This document shows positions 34,303 through 43,084 of a stretch of DNA of 64,000 nt, piece by piece; position 1 is the first letter of the stretch, and every line of letters starts with the position of its first letter. Below the pieces are notes generated by a model. That model saw nothing but the letters and a program-made list of their open reading frames with translations, searched no databases and was not told the origin of the DNA. Origin of the DNA: Stenotrophomonas maltophilia. Lineage in GTDB: Bacteria; Pseudomonadota; Gammaproteobacteria; Xanthomonadales; Xanthomonadaceae. The position numbers and the translations under genes were made by a program. The stretch lies in NCBI RefSeq assembly GCF_002205165.1, contig NZ_NIVS01000042.1, positions 1-64,000 of the forward strand. Direction: 5' to 3'.

Positions 34303-36477
34303 GTGGCCGCCGATCGTATCGAAACCCTCATTGCCCAGATGACCGTCGAAGAAAAAGTCGGCCAGCTGGGTGTGTTCGCCGACATGGTCCGCCCGTTCGC
34401 GCCGGATGTGAATCCGGAAGCCAACGTCAGCAACGCCGACCAGGTGCTGCAGCAGGTGCGCGAGGGCAAGGTGGGCTCGCTGTTCAATGGGGTGGGCGTG
34501 GAAGCCGGCCGCCGCATCCAGCAGGTCGCGCTGGAAGAAAGCCGCCTGAAGATTCCGGTGATCCTGGCCGCGGACGTGATCCATGGCATGCGCACCGTAT
34601 TCCCGATCCCGTTGGGCGAGGCCGCCAGCTTCGAGCCGGGCCTGGCCGAGCGCACCGCCCGCGCCACCGCGGTGGAAGCCACCGCTGCCGGCCTGCACTG
34701 GACCTACGCGCCGGCCGTGGATATCGCCCGCGACCAGCGCTGGGGCCGGGGTGCCGAGGGCGCCGGTGAAGACGTGGTGCTGGGCTGTGCGTTCGCCGCC
34801 GCCCGCGTGCGCGGTTTCCAGGGCCCGGACCTGCGCGCCGCCGATGCACTGCTGGCCACCCCGAAGCATTTCGCCGCCTACGGCGCGGTGATGGCCGGCA
34901 TGGAATACAACATGGTCGACATCTCGCCGCAGACCCTGCGCGACGTCCACCTGCCGCCGTTCAAGGCCGCCTTCGAAGCCGGTGCCCTGACCGTGATGTC
35001 CTCCTTCAATGACATCAACGGCGTGCCGGCCAGCGCCAACGCCGAGCTGCTGACCGACATCCTGCGCGGGGAATGGAAGTTCCCGGGCGTGGTGATTTCC
35101 GATTACACCGCCGACATGGAGCTGGTCGCGCACGGCTATGCCGCCGATGACCGCGACGCCACCGCCAAGGCCTTCACCGCCGGCCTGGACCTGAGCATGC
35201 AGAGCGGCTTCTATGCCGAACACCTGCCGGGCCTGATCGAGAGCGGCGAAGTCCCGATGGCCACGCTGGACAAGTCGGTGCGCCGCATCCTGCGCCTGAA
35301 GGAGGCCATCGGCCTGTTCGATGACCCATACCGTTCGCTGGATCTGGCGCGCGAAGCGGACACCTCGCACATCGCCGCGCATGACGAACTCTCGCGCGAT
35401 GCCGCGCGGCGCTCGATCGTGCTGCTCAAGAATGCCGAGTCGGTGCTGCCGCTGAAGAAGGCCGGCCAGAAGATCGCACTGATCGGGCCGTTCGTGCAGG
35501 ATCGCGAGAACATCGAAGGTTGCTGGACGCTGTTCGGCGACAAGTCGCGTTACGTCACCCTGGAAGCCGGCGTACGTGCGGCCATCAGCGACGAATCGTT
35601 GCTGGAGATCGTGCCGGGCTGTGACCTGGAAGCGGCCGTGCAGGACGGTATCGAACAGGCCGTGGCGGCCGCGCTGCGCGCCGACGTGGTGGTGCTGGCC
35701 CTGGGCGAACCGCAGCGTTACAGCGGTGAAGCGCAGTCGCGCGTCGAGATCACGTTGCCGCCGGCACAGCAGGCGCTGGCCGAAGCGGTGGCGATGACCG
35801 GCAAGCCGCTGGTCGTGCTGCTGCGCAATGGCCGCGCGCTGGCGCTGCAGGGCGCGGTGCGCGATGCGCATGCCGTGGCGATCACCTGGTACCTGGGCAC
35901 CCAGACCGGGCACGCCGTGGCCGATGTGCTGTTCGGCGACTACAACCCGTCCGGTCGCCTGCCGGTGAGCTTCCCGCAGGTGTCGGGCCAGCAGCCGTAT
36001 TTCTACAACCACCCGCGTACCGGTCGCCCGGAACTGCCGACCATGTCCGAGTTCAAGGCGCGCTGGCGCGAGATCCCGAACGAGCCGGCGTACGCGTTCG
36101 GCCACGGCATGGGCTACACCACCTTCGCCTATGGCGTGCCGCAGCTGAGCAGCGCTCAGCTGGGCTGGGACGACACCCTGACCATCACCACCACGCTGAC
36201 CAATACCGGTGCGGTGGCAGGCGAGGAAGTGGTGCAGCTGTACATCCACGATCGCGTGGCCAGCCGCGTGCGGCCGGTGCGTGAGCTGAAGGGCTTCGAC
36301 AAGATCGCGCTGCAGCCGGGCCAGAGCACCGAGGTGACCTTCACCCTGGACCGCCATGCACTGGGCTTCACCGGTCGCGACGGCGTGTTCCGCGCCGAGC
36401 CGGGCCAGTTCGAGCTGTGGGTGTGCGCCTCGTCGGTCAGCGGCGAGCCGGTGATCTTCGAGCTGCTGGCCGCCTGA
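34303..36477 (+). CDS. bglX: Glycoside hydrolase family 3 beta-glucosidase
   Basis: 724 residues, starting with GTG at 34303, which is supported by AAGGA six bases upstream and by the family N-terminus IETLIAQMTVEEKVGQLG. Domains in order: GH3 N-terminal barrel (1-320), GH3 C-terminal domain (about 365-590), fibronectin III-like domain (about 650-720). The nucleophile is D267 in VISDYTAD; KHFAAYGA binds sugar. No signal peptide is evident, so it is probably cytoplasmic, unlike periplasmic E. coli BglX. The symbol reflects family likeness only. Regulation by a LacI-type repressor is suggested upstream. Confidence 0.9.
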   Translation: MAADRIETLIAQMTVEEKVGQLGVFADMVRPFAPDVNPEANVSNADQVLQQVREGKVGSLFNGVGVEAGRRIQQVALEESRLKIPVILAADVIHGMRTVFPIPLGEAASFEPGLAERTARATAVEATAAGLHWTYAPAVDIARDQRWGRGAEGAGEDVVLGCAFAAARVRGFQGPDLRAADALLATPKHFAAYGAVMAGMEYNMVDISPQTLRDVHLPPFKAAFEAGALTVMSSFNDINGVPASANAELLTDILRGEWKFPGVVISDYTADMELVAHGYAADDRDATAKAFTAGLDLSMQSGFYAEHLPGLIESGEVPMATLDKSVRRILRLKEAIGLFDDPYRSLDLAREADTSHIAAHDELSRDAARRSIVLLKNAESVLPLKKAGQKIALIGPFVQDRENIEGCWTLFGDKSRYVTLEAGVRAAISDESLLEIVPGCDLEAAVQDGIEQAVAAALRADVVVLALGEPQRYSGEAQSRVEITLPPAQQALAEAVAMTGKPLVVLLRNGRALALQGAVRDAHAVAITWYLGTQTGHAVADVLFGDYNPSGRLPVSFPQVSGQQPYFYNHPRTGRPELPTMSEFKARWREIPNEPAYAFGHGMGYTTFAYGVPQLSSAQLGWDDTLTITTTLTNTGAVAGEEVVQLYIHDRVASRVRPVRELKGFDKIALQPGQSTEVTFTLDRHALGFTGRDGVFRAEPGQFELWVCASSVSGEPVIFELLAA

Positions 36478-36495
36478 GTCGGCATCGCGTCACCC

Positions 36496-36524
36496 GGTCG
36501 TGCCGGCCGTTGGTCGGCACGACC
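36496..36524. repeat. SMAG-like extragenic palindrome (GTCG variant)
   Basis: GGTCGTGCCGGCC-gtt-GGTCGGCACGACC: a 13-bp stem with one G-T wobble, 18 bases after the glycosidase stop. No T run follows, so it is not a standard terminator. Confidence 0.7.
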
Positions 36525-36594
36525 GTGATCCATCATCGGCGGCTGACGTCTCGGCCGTTACGCTGGCTCCCTCGTGAAACCGATGGAGCCACCC

Positions 36595-37254
36595 ATGCGC
36601 CTGTCCCGTACCCCCTTGCTGTTGGCCCTGGCCAGCCCGTTGTGGCTGGCCGCCTGTAGTCCGTCGGCACCGCCGCCGGCCGATACCGCCGCCGCCGATC
36701 CCGCCCAGGGCCCGGCCACGGCTATTCCGGAGGGTCGCCCGACATCGGGTGAGACCGTGCCGTCGTCCGGTCTGTCGCCCGATGCGGTCACGGCCGGCAG
36801 CCCTGCGCCGGATGCCGCTGCACCCGCACCGGCACCTGCGTCCGCTGGCACCCCGGCACCCACCACCGACCCCGCCACGCCGGCTGCGCCCGCCAACGGC
36901 GATGTCCGCCAACGCATCGATCAGGTGCTCGGCGATGCGGCCCAGTACGAAGCTGTGTTCAACGCCTTCCAGAAGGCGGTCAACGGCGGCGATCGCGCGG
37001 CCGTGGTCGAGGAAGTGCGTTTCCCGTTGAACATCGCCAATGGCGCCAAGATCACCGGCCCCGGCGAGTTCCAGCGCAACTACGAGCGCATCCTGACCCC
37101 GGCCGTGCGCAAGGCCATCGCCGCGCAGAAGTTCGACGACGTCATGGTCAACCAGCAGGGCGTGATGATCGGCGACGGCCAGGTCTGGCTCAACGGTACC
37201 TGCCTGGATCAGGCGTGCAGCCGCACCGAGGTCAAGGTGGTGACCATCCAGTAA
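36595..37254 (+). CDS. Putative lipoprotein with Ala/Pro-rich linker
   Basis: 219 residues from the ATG at 36595 (GGAG seven bases upstream). The signal ends in a lipobox, LAAC at about residue 19. Residues 20-105 are a low-complexity Ala/Pro/Thr/Gly linker; the folded part is the last 110 residues (DVRQRIDQVLGDAAQYEAVFNAF onward), which contains a Cys pair (GTCLDQACS) and resembles no named family I can confirm. It could reach across the periplasm. Confidence 0.78.
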   Translation: MRLSRTPLLLALASPLWLAACSPSAPPPADTAAADPAQGPATAIPEGRPTSGETVPSSGLSPDAVTAGSPAPDAAAPAPAPASAGTPAPTTDPATPAAPANGDVRQRIDQVLGDAAQYEAVFNAFQKAVNGGDRAAVVEEVRFPLNIANGAKITGPGEFQRNYERILTPAVRKAIAAQKFDDVMVNQQGVMIGDGQVWLNGTCLDQACSRTEVKVVTIQ

Positions 37255-37268
37255 GTAGTGGTGTTGTC

Positions 37269-37295
37269 AGGCTGCCGGCGATGCGCCGGCAGCCT
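37269..37295. terminator. Hairpin between convergent genes
   Basis: AGGCTGCCGGCG-atg-CGCCGGCAGCCT, a perfect 12-bp stem, lies between the lipoprotein and the convergent sugar dehydrogenase. There is no T run on either side, so it may act as a weak or protein-assisted terminator or simply be an extragenic palindrome. Confidence 0.5.
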
Positions 37296-37302
37296 GCACG
37301 GC

Positions 37303-38451
37303 TCAGGCCTTCGGCGTGAGCTTGAGCAGCTTGCCGTTGCTGCCGTCTTCCAGCAGCCAGATCGCGCCATCCGGGCCCTGCTCGATCTCGCGGATGCGCT
37401 CGCCCATGTCGAAGCGCTCGGCCTCGTGGGCGTTGTCGCCATCGAAGGCCACACGCACCAGCGCCTTGGACGACAGGCCACCGATGAAGCCGCTGCCCTT
37501 CCACGCCGGGAACTGCGTGCCGCTGTAGATGACGAAACCGGCCGGCGAGATCACCGGGGTCCAGGTCACCTTGGGCGCGGCAAATTCCGGGCGGGTGGAA
37601 TGGTCGGGAATCTCGCGGCCGTCGTAATGGTTGCCGTTGGAGACGATCGGGTAGCCGTAGTTGGCGCCGCGCTCGATCAGGTTCAGCTCGTCACCGCCGG
37701 CCGGACCCATTTCATGCACCCACAGCTTGCCGCGCGCATCGAAGGCGATGCCCAGTGCATTGCGGTGGCCGAGCGACCACACCTGCGCGGCCACGCCACC
37801 CTGCGAGGCGAACGGATTGTCGGTGGGCACGCTGCCGTCGTCATTGAGGCGGATGAGCTTGCCGAGGTTACCGCCCATGTCCTGGGCCGGATCGAACTTC
37901 TGGCGCTCGCTGGAGGTGATCCACAGCTTGCCGTCCGGCCCGAAGGCGAGGCGGTGGCCGTAGTGACCCTTGCCGCTGACCTTCGGGGTCTGGCGCCAGA
38001 TCACCTTGAGGTCTTCCAGCGTGCCGCTGCCATCGGCGGCCAGTGCCAGGCGCGCACGCGCGACCGCAGCGCCACGGGTATCGCCGTCGCCTTCCTCGGC
38101 GTAGCTGAGATAGATCAGCTGGTTCCTGGCGAAGTCAGGGTGCGGCAGCACATCGCCGAACCCTCCTTGGCCACCGTAGGCAACCTCGGGAACGCCAGTG
38201 ATGGTGGCGGTCTTGCGGGTCTGCACGTTGAAGTGCTTCAGCGCGCCCTTCTTTTCGGTGACCAGCAGACTGCCATCGGGCAGGAAGCTCATGGCCCACG
38301 GCTCGTTGAAGCGGGCGAATTCGGTGGCGGCGAACGGCCACTGTGCCTTTTCCACGACCGGCGCAGCGGCCTTGTCAGCGGCGACACAGGCAGTGGTGAA
38401 CAGGGCAGGGGTGAGGCTGATGGCGAGGGTAAGCAACAACTTGCGGGTCAT
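37303..38451 (-). CDS. PQQ-dependent sugar dehydrogenase (glucose/sorbosone dehydrogenase family)
   Basis: 382 residues from the ATG at 38451 (GGAGA six bases upstream). A signal peptide precedes the six-bladed propeller. Family motifs: [71 protein letters not shown], and [18 protein letters not shown]. It is the YliI/Asd type that oxidises aldose sugars with PQQ in the periplasm. No PQQ synthesis genes are in the window. Confidence 0.92.
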   Translation of the reverse strand: MTRKLLLTLAISLTPALFTTACVAADKAAAPVVEKAQWPFAATEFARFNEPWAMSFLPDGSLLVTEKKGALKHFNVQTRKTATITGVPEVAYGGQGGFGDVLPHPDFARNQLIYLSYAEEGDGDTRGAAVARARLALAADGSGTLEDLKVIWRQTPKVSGKGHYGHRLAFGPDGKLWITSSERQKFDPAQDMGGNLGKLIRLNDDGSVPTDNPFASQGGVAAQVWSLGHRNALGIAFDARGKLWVHEMGPAGGDELNLIERGANYGYPIVSNGNHYDGREIPDHSTRPEFAAPKVTWTPVISPAGFVIYSGTQFPAWKGSGFIGGLSSKALVRVAFDGDNAHEAERFDMGERIREIEQGPDGAIWLLEDGSNGKLLKLTPKA

Positions 38452-38588
38452 GGAAGTCTCCGTCGGGGAGGCGATGGCCAACCCCTGTTGTACACCATGC
38501 CCATCAACGCCGCGTGGACCAGAGGTCCTGCCCGATACAACAACGGCGACCCGAGGGCCGCCGCTGGAGGTGAACCGGACAGGGCGCG

Positions 38589-38936
38589 TCAGGTGCCGCG
38601 CGGTACGCCCTTGTCCAAGTGTGCCTGGCGCAGCGCAGTGGATTCATCCCACCCACGGCGCACCGCATTGCGGGCCTGCTCCCAGCTCAACTTGCTCTGG
38701 CCATGTTCCTGCGCCCAGCGGGCCTGCAGCTCGGCTTCCACTTCTTCGTACGCGCGGATCATGTCGTCAGCACGGGTGCGATGGCCGAGCTGGTAGGCCG
38801 GCTCGTAGTCATCGAAGAACTGGTTGTTGTCATAGTACGGTTCGCTCGGAAAGCGCTCACGCCAGTAATCCGATACGGCCTGGCGCGGGACTCCGTCTTC
38901 CGGCACCCGGCCGGGAATCTGATAGTCAGTGCTCAT
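38589..38936 (-). CDS. Small acidic hypothetical protein
   Basis: 115 residues, soluble, rich in Tyr, Asp and Glu. [20 protein letters not shown] and [19 protein letters not shown] are the conspicuous segments; the style is that of conserved stress-related proteins found in diverse proteobacteria, but I cannot name a family. It stands alone between the sugar dehydrogenase and the permease gene. Confidence 0.75.
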   Translation of the reverse strand: MSTDYQIPGRVPEDGVPRQAVSDYWRERFPSEPYYDNNQFFDDYEPAYQLGHRTRADDMIRAYEEVEAELQARWAQEHGQSKLSWEQARNAVRRGWDESTALRQAHLDKGVPRGT

Positions 38937-39041
38937 GTGTTGGCTCCGGTTGGGTGAGGCTTCACCGTACCCAAAGCCGGGTTAACGCCATGGACCGGCG
39001 AGGTGAATGACACATCAAGTGCCATTCACCTGCGCGTTGGC

Positions 39042-40343
39042 TCAGCCCTGATGATCGCGACGCGGGAATGTGTAGATGACCGCACCGACGGCGAATGCGA
39101 TGCCGGCTGCGGCGATGTTCTGCCAGCTCGCACTCGCGAACAACGCCAGGCACAGCACCAGCGCGAGAATCGGAATCAATGGACCCCCCGGCAGCTTCAG
39201 CGCGCCGGGACGATCGCGAAAACGCCGTGCCAGCACCAGCACCGCCGCGGCCGTGCCGATGTAGGCGAACAGACGCGTGGTCATCGACAGCAGCGCCAGC
39301 TGCACGAACGAACCGGACAAGGCCAGCGCCAAGGCGATCAGGCCCTGCGCGATGATCGCCGCGGCCGGGGTGCGGAAGCGCGGGTGCACCTGCGCCAGGA
39401 TCTTCGGCCCGTAGCCATCGCGCGCCAAGGCGAACAGGAAGCGCGGACCCATCATCATCGTGTTGCTGTTGGTGCCCAGGATGGAGATCGTCGCGCCCAC
39501 GGTGAGGATCAGGGCGAGCGTGAGCCCGCCGAAGCTGGCGGCGGCATCGGCCAGCGGCGTCGGCGAACTGGCCAGCCCGGCCAACGTGCCCTGTGCGATG
39601 AACTGCACCGCGCCGTAGATCACGGTGACGGTGATGATCATGGTGATCAGCGCGAACGGAATATCGCGGCGCGGGTTCTTGTACTCGCCGGCGGCAGCCG
39701 GGATGTTCTCGAAGCCGGCGTAGGCATACAGCAGCAGGAGCGCTGCTTCGCCCATGCGCTGCAGATCGTGCGGGTCCGGGCGTACGCCGGAGAAGGCCAG
39801 GTCGGTATCCACGTAGAACACGCCGATGGCCACGAACAGCACCAACGGCAGCAGCTTGCCGATCACCAGGATCACACCGGTGCGCGCGGCCGAGCGCACG
39901 CCGGCCACGTTCACCGCGGTGAGGAAGCCCAACGAGACCACGATGATCGCGATGCGGCCGATGTCATGCCCTGCCCACGGCCAGAAGCGCGCGACTGCAT
40001 CGGCGAGTGCATTGCTGAGCGCGGCCGCCGAGCTGATCCGGGTCAGCCAGATCATCCAGCCGATCTCGAACCCGGCGAACCGGCCGAACGCCTCGCGCGC
40101 ATACAGATAGCTGCCGCCGGGCTCATCGAAGTAGCTGGCGGCCTGCGCGTAGCAGAGCACCAGCAGGGCGACCACGATGCCGGCGGCGACCACGCCCCAC
40201 AGGCTGAAGGGACCGAGCAGGGCGACGGTGGCGGCTGGCAGCAGATAGATGCCACTGCCGATCACATCGTTGATCGAGAGGCCGACGATCTGCCAACGGC
40301 TGACCGCGCGTTCGAGTTGCGGATCGGGCGGCGCAGTGCTCAA
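39042..40343 (-). CDS. APC family amino-acid permease, last gene of the murein-peptide operon
   Basis: 433 residues starting with TTG at 40343, whose first bases overlap the stop of the preceding gene (TTGA), with GAG six bases upstream; the longer open frame upstream is antisense-like Ala/Arg sequence. Twelve membrane helices; NDVIGSGIYLLPAATVALLGP is the substrate-binding first helix of the APC fold. LYAYAGFENIPAAAGEYKNPRRDIP is a second typical motif. Context suggests uptake of amino acids freed from peptidoglycan peptides (Ala, Glu or meso-diaminopimelate-containing products); this is inference. Confidence 0.88.
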   Translation of the reverse strand: MSTAPPDPQLERAVSRWQIVGLSINDVIGSGIYLLPAATVALLGPFSLWGVVAAGIVVALLVLCYAQAASYFDEPGGSYLYAREAFGRFAGFEIGWMIWLTRISSAAALSNALADAVARFWPWAGHDIGRIAIIVVSLGFLTAVNVAGVRSAARTGVILVIGKLLPLVLFVAIGVFYVDTDLAFSGVRPDPHDLQRMGEAALLLLYAYAGFENIPAAAGEYKNPRRDIPFALITMIITVTVIYGAVQFIAQGTLAGLASSPTPLADAAASFGGLTLALILTVGATISILGTNSNTMMMGPRFLFALARDGYGPKILAQVHPRFRTPAAAIIAQGLIALALALSGSFVQLALLSMTTRLFAYIGTAAAVLVLARRFRDRPGALKLPGGPLIPILALVLCLALFASASWQNIAAAGIAFAVGAVIYTFPRRDHQG

Positions 40344-41098
40344 TGCACGCTCCCGGCCAGCACGGGCAGCTGCCACTCGGCCTGCAGGCGCTGGTATTCC
40401 GCGCGCGGCAGCAGCACGAAGCGCGGCCGCGCGCTGGCGTTCAACCACGCCAACAGCCTGGTCATGTGCGCAGGCTCCATCGCGGTGCAGCCGGCGGTCG
40501 CCTCACCGGGTGTGCGCCACAGGTGGGCGAAGATGCAGCTGCCACGGCCGGGCGTCGCTTTCGGGTTGTGCTCGATGACGAAGCCCTCGCGGTAGCGCAC
40601 GTCGCCCTTGTTGTGCAGGTCCAGCCGCATCGGCTCGGTCGAGCCTTCCACCGCTTCAGCCCCGACCACCTCCGCATCGACGATGCGGTTGTAGTACGGC
40701 GAATCCGGCACGTCCATGCAGTAGCTGGTGTCGCGCATCGGCTGGTAGGGCAGGCCGCTGGTGAGGCCGGGCGCATAGCCGAAGGCCGGACCGATCGCGA
40801 AGATGCCGGCCGGGCTGCGGCCGTCGCCTTCCTGCTTCTGCGGCGTCCCAGGCTGGGCCGAGTGCAGTCCCTCGCCCCACGCGCTGCCGCTGCGGCCCAC
40901 GGCCACCTCGAAGGCAGCGCCCTGCGGCTGCCAGCCCTTCGCGGTGCGCTCGAACGCCTGCAGCTTGCCTTGGGTGGCATCCCACCCGTCGGTGGTGACG
41001 ACGACCAGCTGGGTGCTGCCCTCCAGCACGGCGGCGAAGACGGGCGCGGTGACAACCAGCAATACGGCGGCGGTGACGGAACGGAACAGCGGCATCAT
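40340..41098 (-). CDS. L,D-transpeptidase-like (YkuD-related, COG3786 type) secreted protein
   Basis: 252 residues from the first of two ATGs at 41098, with GGAG nine bases upstream and a signal peptide cut after FAA. The catalytic motif is FAHLWRTPGEATAGCTAME, with His and Cys in the positions used by L,D-transpeptidases, though the usual SHGC is TAGC as in the COG3786 branch. It likely binds or cuts the D-centre of peptidoglycan stem peptides, acting as an endopeptidase or carboxypeptidase; direction is unknown. It sits 17 bases after the regulator gene and overlaps the permease by four. Confidence 0.8.
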   Translation of the reverse strand: MMPLFRSVTAAVLLVVTAPVFAAVLEGSTQLVVVTTDGWDATQGKLQAFERTAKGWQPQGAAFEVAVGRSGSAWGEGLHSAQPGTPQKQEGDGRSPAGIFAIGPAFGYAPGLTSGLPYQPMRDTSYCMDVPDSPYYNRIVDAEVVGAEAVEGSTEPMRLDLHNKGDVRYREGFVIEHNPKATPGRGSCIFAHLWRTPGEATAGCTAMEPAHMTRLLAWLNASARPRFVLLPRAEYQRLQAEWQLPVLAGSVH

Positions 41099-41115
41099 CG
41101 TGGCGGACTCCAGGA

Positions 41116-41970
41116 TCAGCTGTCGATCAAATGTTCGATCCGTTCCAGGTTCACCCCGAGCTGGCGGTGGCGGTCCGGGTTGGCGTGGCACAGCAGGACG
41201 AAGACAACATCCAGCAGCGCCTGCAGAGAAGAACGGTACAGCAGTTGTGCCACGTGCGGTGCCGGGTCGTGGGCGCACAGCACCAGGCTGGCATCGGCAT
41301 GCGCGCGCAGCGGGTTGGCGCTGTGGCGGGTGATGGACACCACCTTGCCGCCCATGTCCTGGAACTGGCGCGACAGCTGGAACAATTGCGGCAGCTTGCC
41401 GAACTCGGAGAACACCAGCATCGCATCGCCGGGCCGCGCGGCCGAGAGGTTGGCCATCATCAGGATCGGATCGGCGTGGTGCACGGTGAGCATGCCCAGC
41501 AGCGACAGGCGCATGGCGAATTCGCGGGCGTACAGGCCGTCATCGCCCAACCCGTAGACGAACACCTTGGGCGCGCCGTCGATCAGCTGCACGATGGCCT
41601 CGATGTCGGCCTGCGGATTGGCCAGCCAGGTTTCCTCCTCGGCGGCGGCCTTGCTCGCACGCAGGCGCTCGGCGACCTGGGCGAAGCTGTCGGCCGCCGC
41701 GGGCGGGGGCGGGCGGCTGTGCGGGTCGCTGCCGGCGCGGGCGACGGCCTCCCCGATGGAGTACTTGAGGTCGGGGTAGCCTTTGAAGCCCAGCTTCTGG
41801 CTGAACTTGACCACGCTGGACTGGCTGATGCCCAGCGCGCTGGCCAGCTGTTGGGAGGAGTAGTCGCGCAGAAGGTGGGCGTTGTCGAGAATGAAATCCG
41901 CGATGCGGCGTTCGATCGCCGACATGTGGTCACGCTCGGAGCGGATTTTCACCAAGGGCGGCATGGGCAC
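41116..41970 (-). CDS. RpiR/MurR family transcriptional regulator
   Basis: 284 residues. The N-terminal helix-turn-helix of the RpiR type (SSQQLASALGISQSSVVKFSQKLGFKGYPDLKY) is followed from about residue 125 by a SIS sugar-phosphate-binding domain (KVFVYGLGDDGLYAREFAMRLSLLGM). The best-known relative, E. coli MurR, senses N-acetylmuramic acid 6-phosphate. Here the gene sits inside the murein-peptide operon, four bases after the epimerase, so a self-regulating sensor of cell-wall fragments is likely. The SIS ligand is not identifiable. No clear ribosome-binding site precedes the ATG, which suggests translational coupling. Confidence 0.88.
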   Translation of the reverse strand: MPMPPLVKIRSERDHMSAIERRIADFILDNAHLLRDYSSQQLASALGISQSSVVKFSQKLGFKGYPDLKYSIGEAVARAGSDPHSRPPPPAAADSFAQVAERLRASKAAAEEETWLANPQADIEAIVQLIDGAPKVFVYGLGDDGLYAREFAMRLSLLGMLTVHHADPILMMANLSAARPGDAMLVFSEFGKLPQLFQLSRQFQDMGGKVVSITRHSANPLRAHADASLVLCAHDPAPHVAQLLYRSSLQALLDVVFVLLCHANPDRHRQLGVNLERIEHLIDS

Positions 41971-41974
41971 GGGG

Positions 41975-43084
41975 TCAGGACCACCGCCGCGGCGTGATCA
42001 TGTCCAGCCCACGCACCTCGGTGATGCCCAGCCCGGGCGCATCGCTGATGGTGATTTCCGATTCGTTGAAGTTGACCCCACCGGTCACCGGGTTGAACTG
42101 GCCCAGCGACGGACCGTCCAGATCCACCTTGGTGATGATGTCGCTCTTGGCGACGGCCAGGTGCACGGCGGCCGCCACGGAAATACTCGATTCGATCATG
42201 CAGCCGATCATGCACGGCACCCCGTAGATCGCGGCGATATCGGCGATGCGGATCGCATTGGAGAGGCCGCCGGTCTTCATCAGCTTGATGTTGATGATGT
42301 CGGCCGCGCGCTGCTGGATCAGGTCGAACACCTGGCCGGGATTGAACACGCTTTCATCGGCCATCACCGGGGTGTTGACCCGGTCGGTGACGTACTTCAG
42401 GCCGCTTATGTCGGCCGCCTTGACCGGCTGCTCCAGCAGTTCCAGCACCACGCCGGCCTCTTCCAGCGCCCGCATCGCGTGCACGGCCTGCTTGGCCGTC
42501 CAGCCCTGGTTGGCGTCCAGGCGCAGCAGGGCGCGGCCCTGTACCGCGGCATGGATCGCCTTGACCCGTTCGATATCCAGGCCGATGTCTTTGCCGACCT
42601 TGATCTTCAACGACTCGAATCCGCGTTCGATCGCCGAGAGCGAGTCGGCCACCATCTTGTCGATGTAGTCCACGCTGATGGTGATGTCGGTGGTGATCAC
42701 CGGGTCGCCGCCGCCGAGCATGCGGTACAGCGGCGCGTTGTGCAGCTGCGCCCACAGATCGTAAACCGCGATCTCCACCGCCGCCTTGGCGCTGGTGTTG
42801 CGCTCCATGGAGCTCTGGATCAGGCCGCAGAGCCGGTTGAGGTTGGCCACGTCCTCGCCGATCAGGCGCGGTTTGATGAAGCCGTCGATGGCCTCGATGA
42901 TCGAGCCGTGCGTGTCCCCGGTGATCACCGCCGTCGCTGGCGCCTCACCGTAACCGGTGTGGCCGCTGTCGGTACGGACCAGCACCACCACATCTTCGAC
43001 GGTGTCCACGGTGCGCAGCGCGGTCTTGAACGGGGTCTTCAACGGCACGCGCAGCATGCCGAGTTCGATGTCGGTGATCTTCAT
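41975..43084 (-). CDS. L-Ala-D/L-Glu epimerase (dipeptide epimerase, enolase superfamily)
   Basis: 369 residues. All active-site residues of the muconate-lactonising branch that matches B. subtilis YkfB and E. coli YcjG are present: K160-x-K162, metal ligands D190, E218 and D243, and K267. The enzyme converts L-Ala-D-Glu from peptidoglycan into L-Ala-L-Glu, which ordinary peptidases can split. It abuts the NlpC/P60 gene exactly and is followed by the regulator. Confidence 0.93.
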   Translation of the reverse strand: MKITDIELGMLRVPLKTPFKTALRTVDTVEDVVVLVRTDSGHTGYGEAPATAVITGDTHGSIIEAIDGFIKPRLIGEDVANLNRLCGLIQSSMERNTSAKAAVEIAVYDLWAQLHNAPLYRMLGGGDPVITTDITISVDYIDKMVADSLSAIERGFESLKIKVGKDIGLDIERVKAIHAAVQGRALLRLDANQGWTAKQAVHAMRALEEAGVVLELLEQPVKAADISGLKYVTDRVNTPVMADESVFNPGQVFDLIQQRAADIINIKLMKTGGLSNAIRIADIAAIYGVPCMIGCMIESSISVAAAVHLAVAKSDIITKVDLDGPSLGQFNPVTGGVNFNESEITISDAPGLGITEVRGLDMITPRRWS

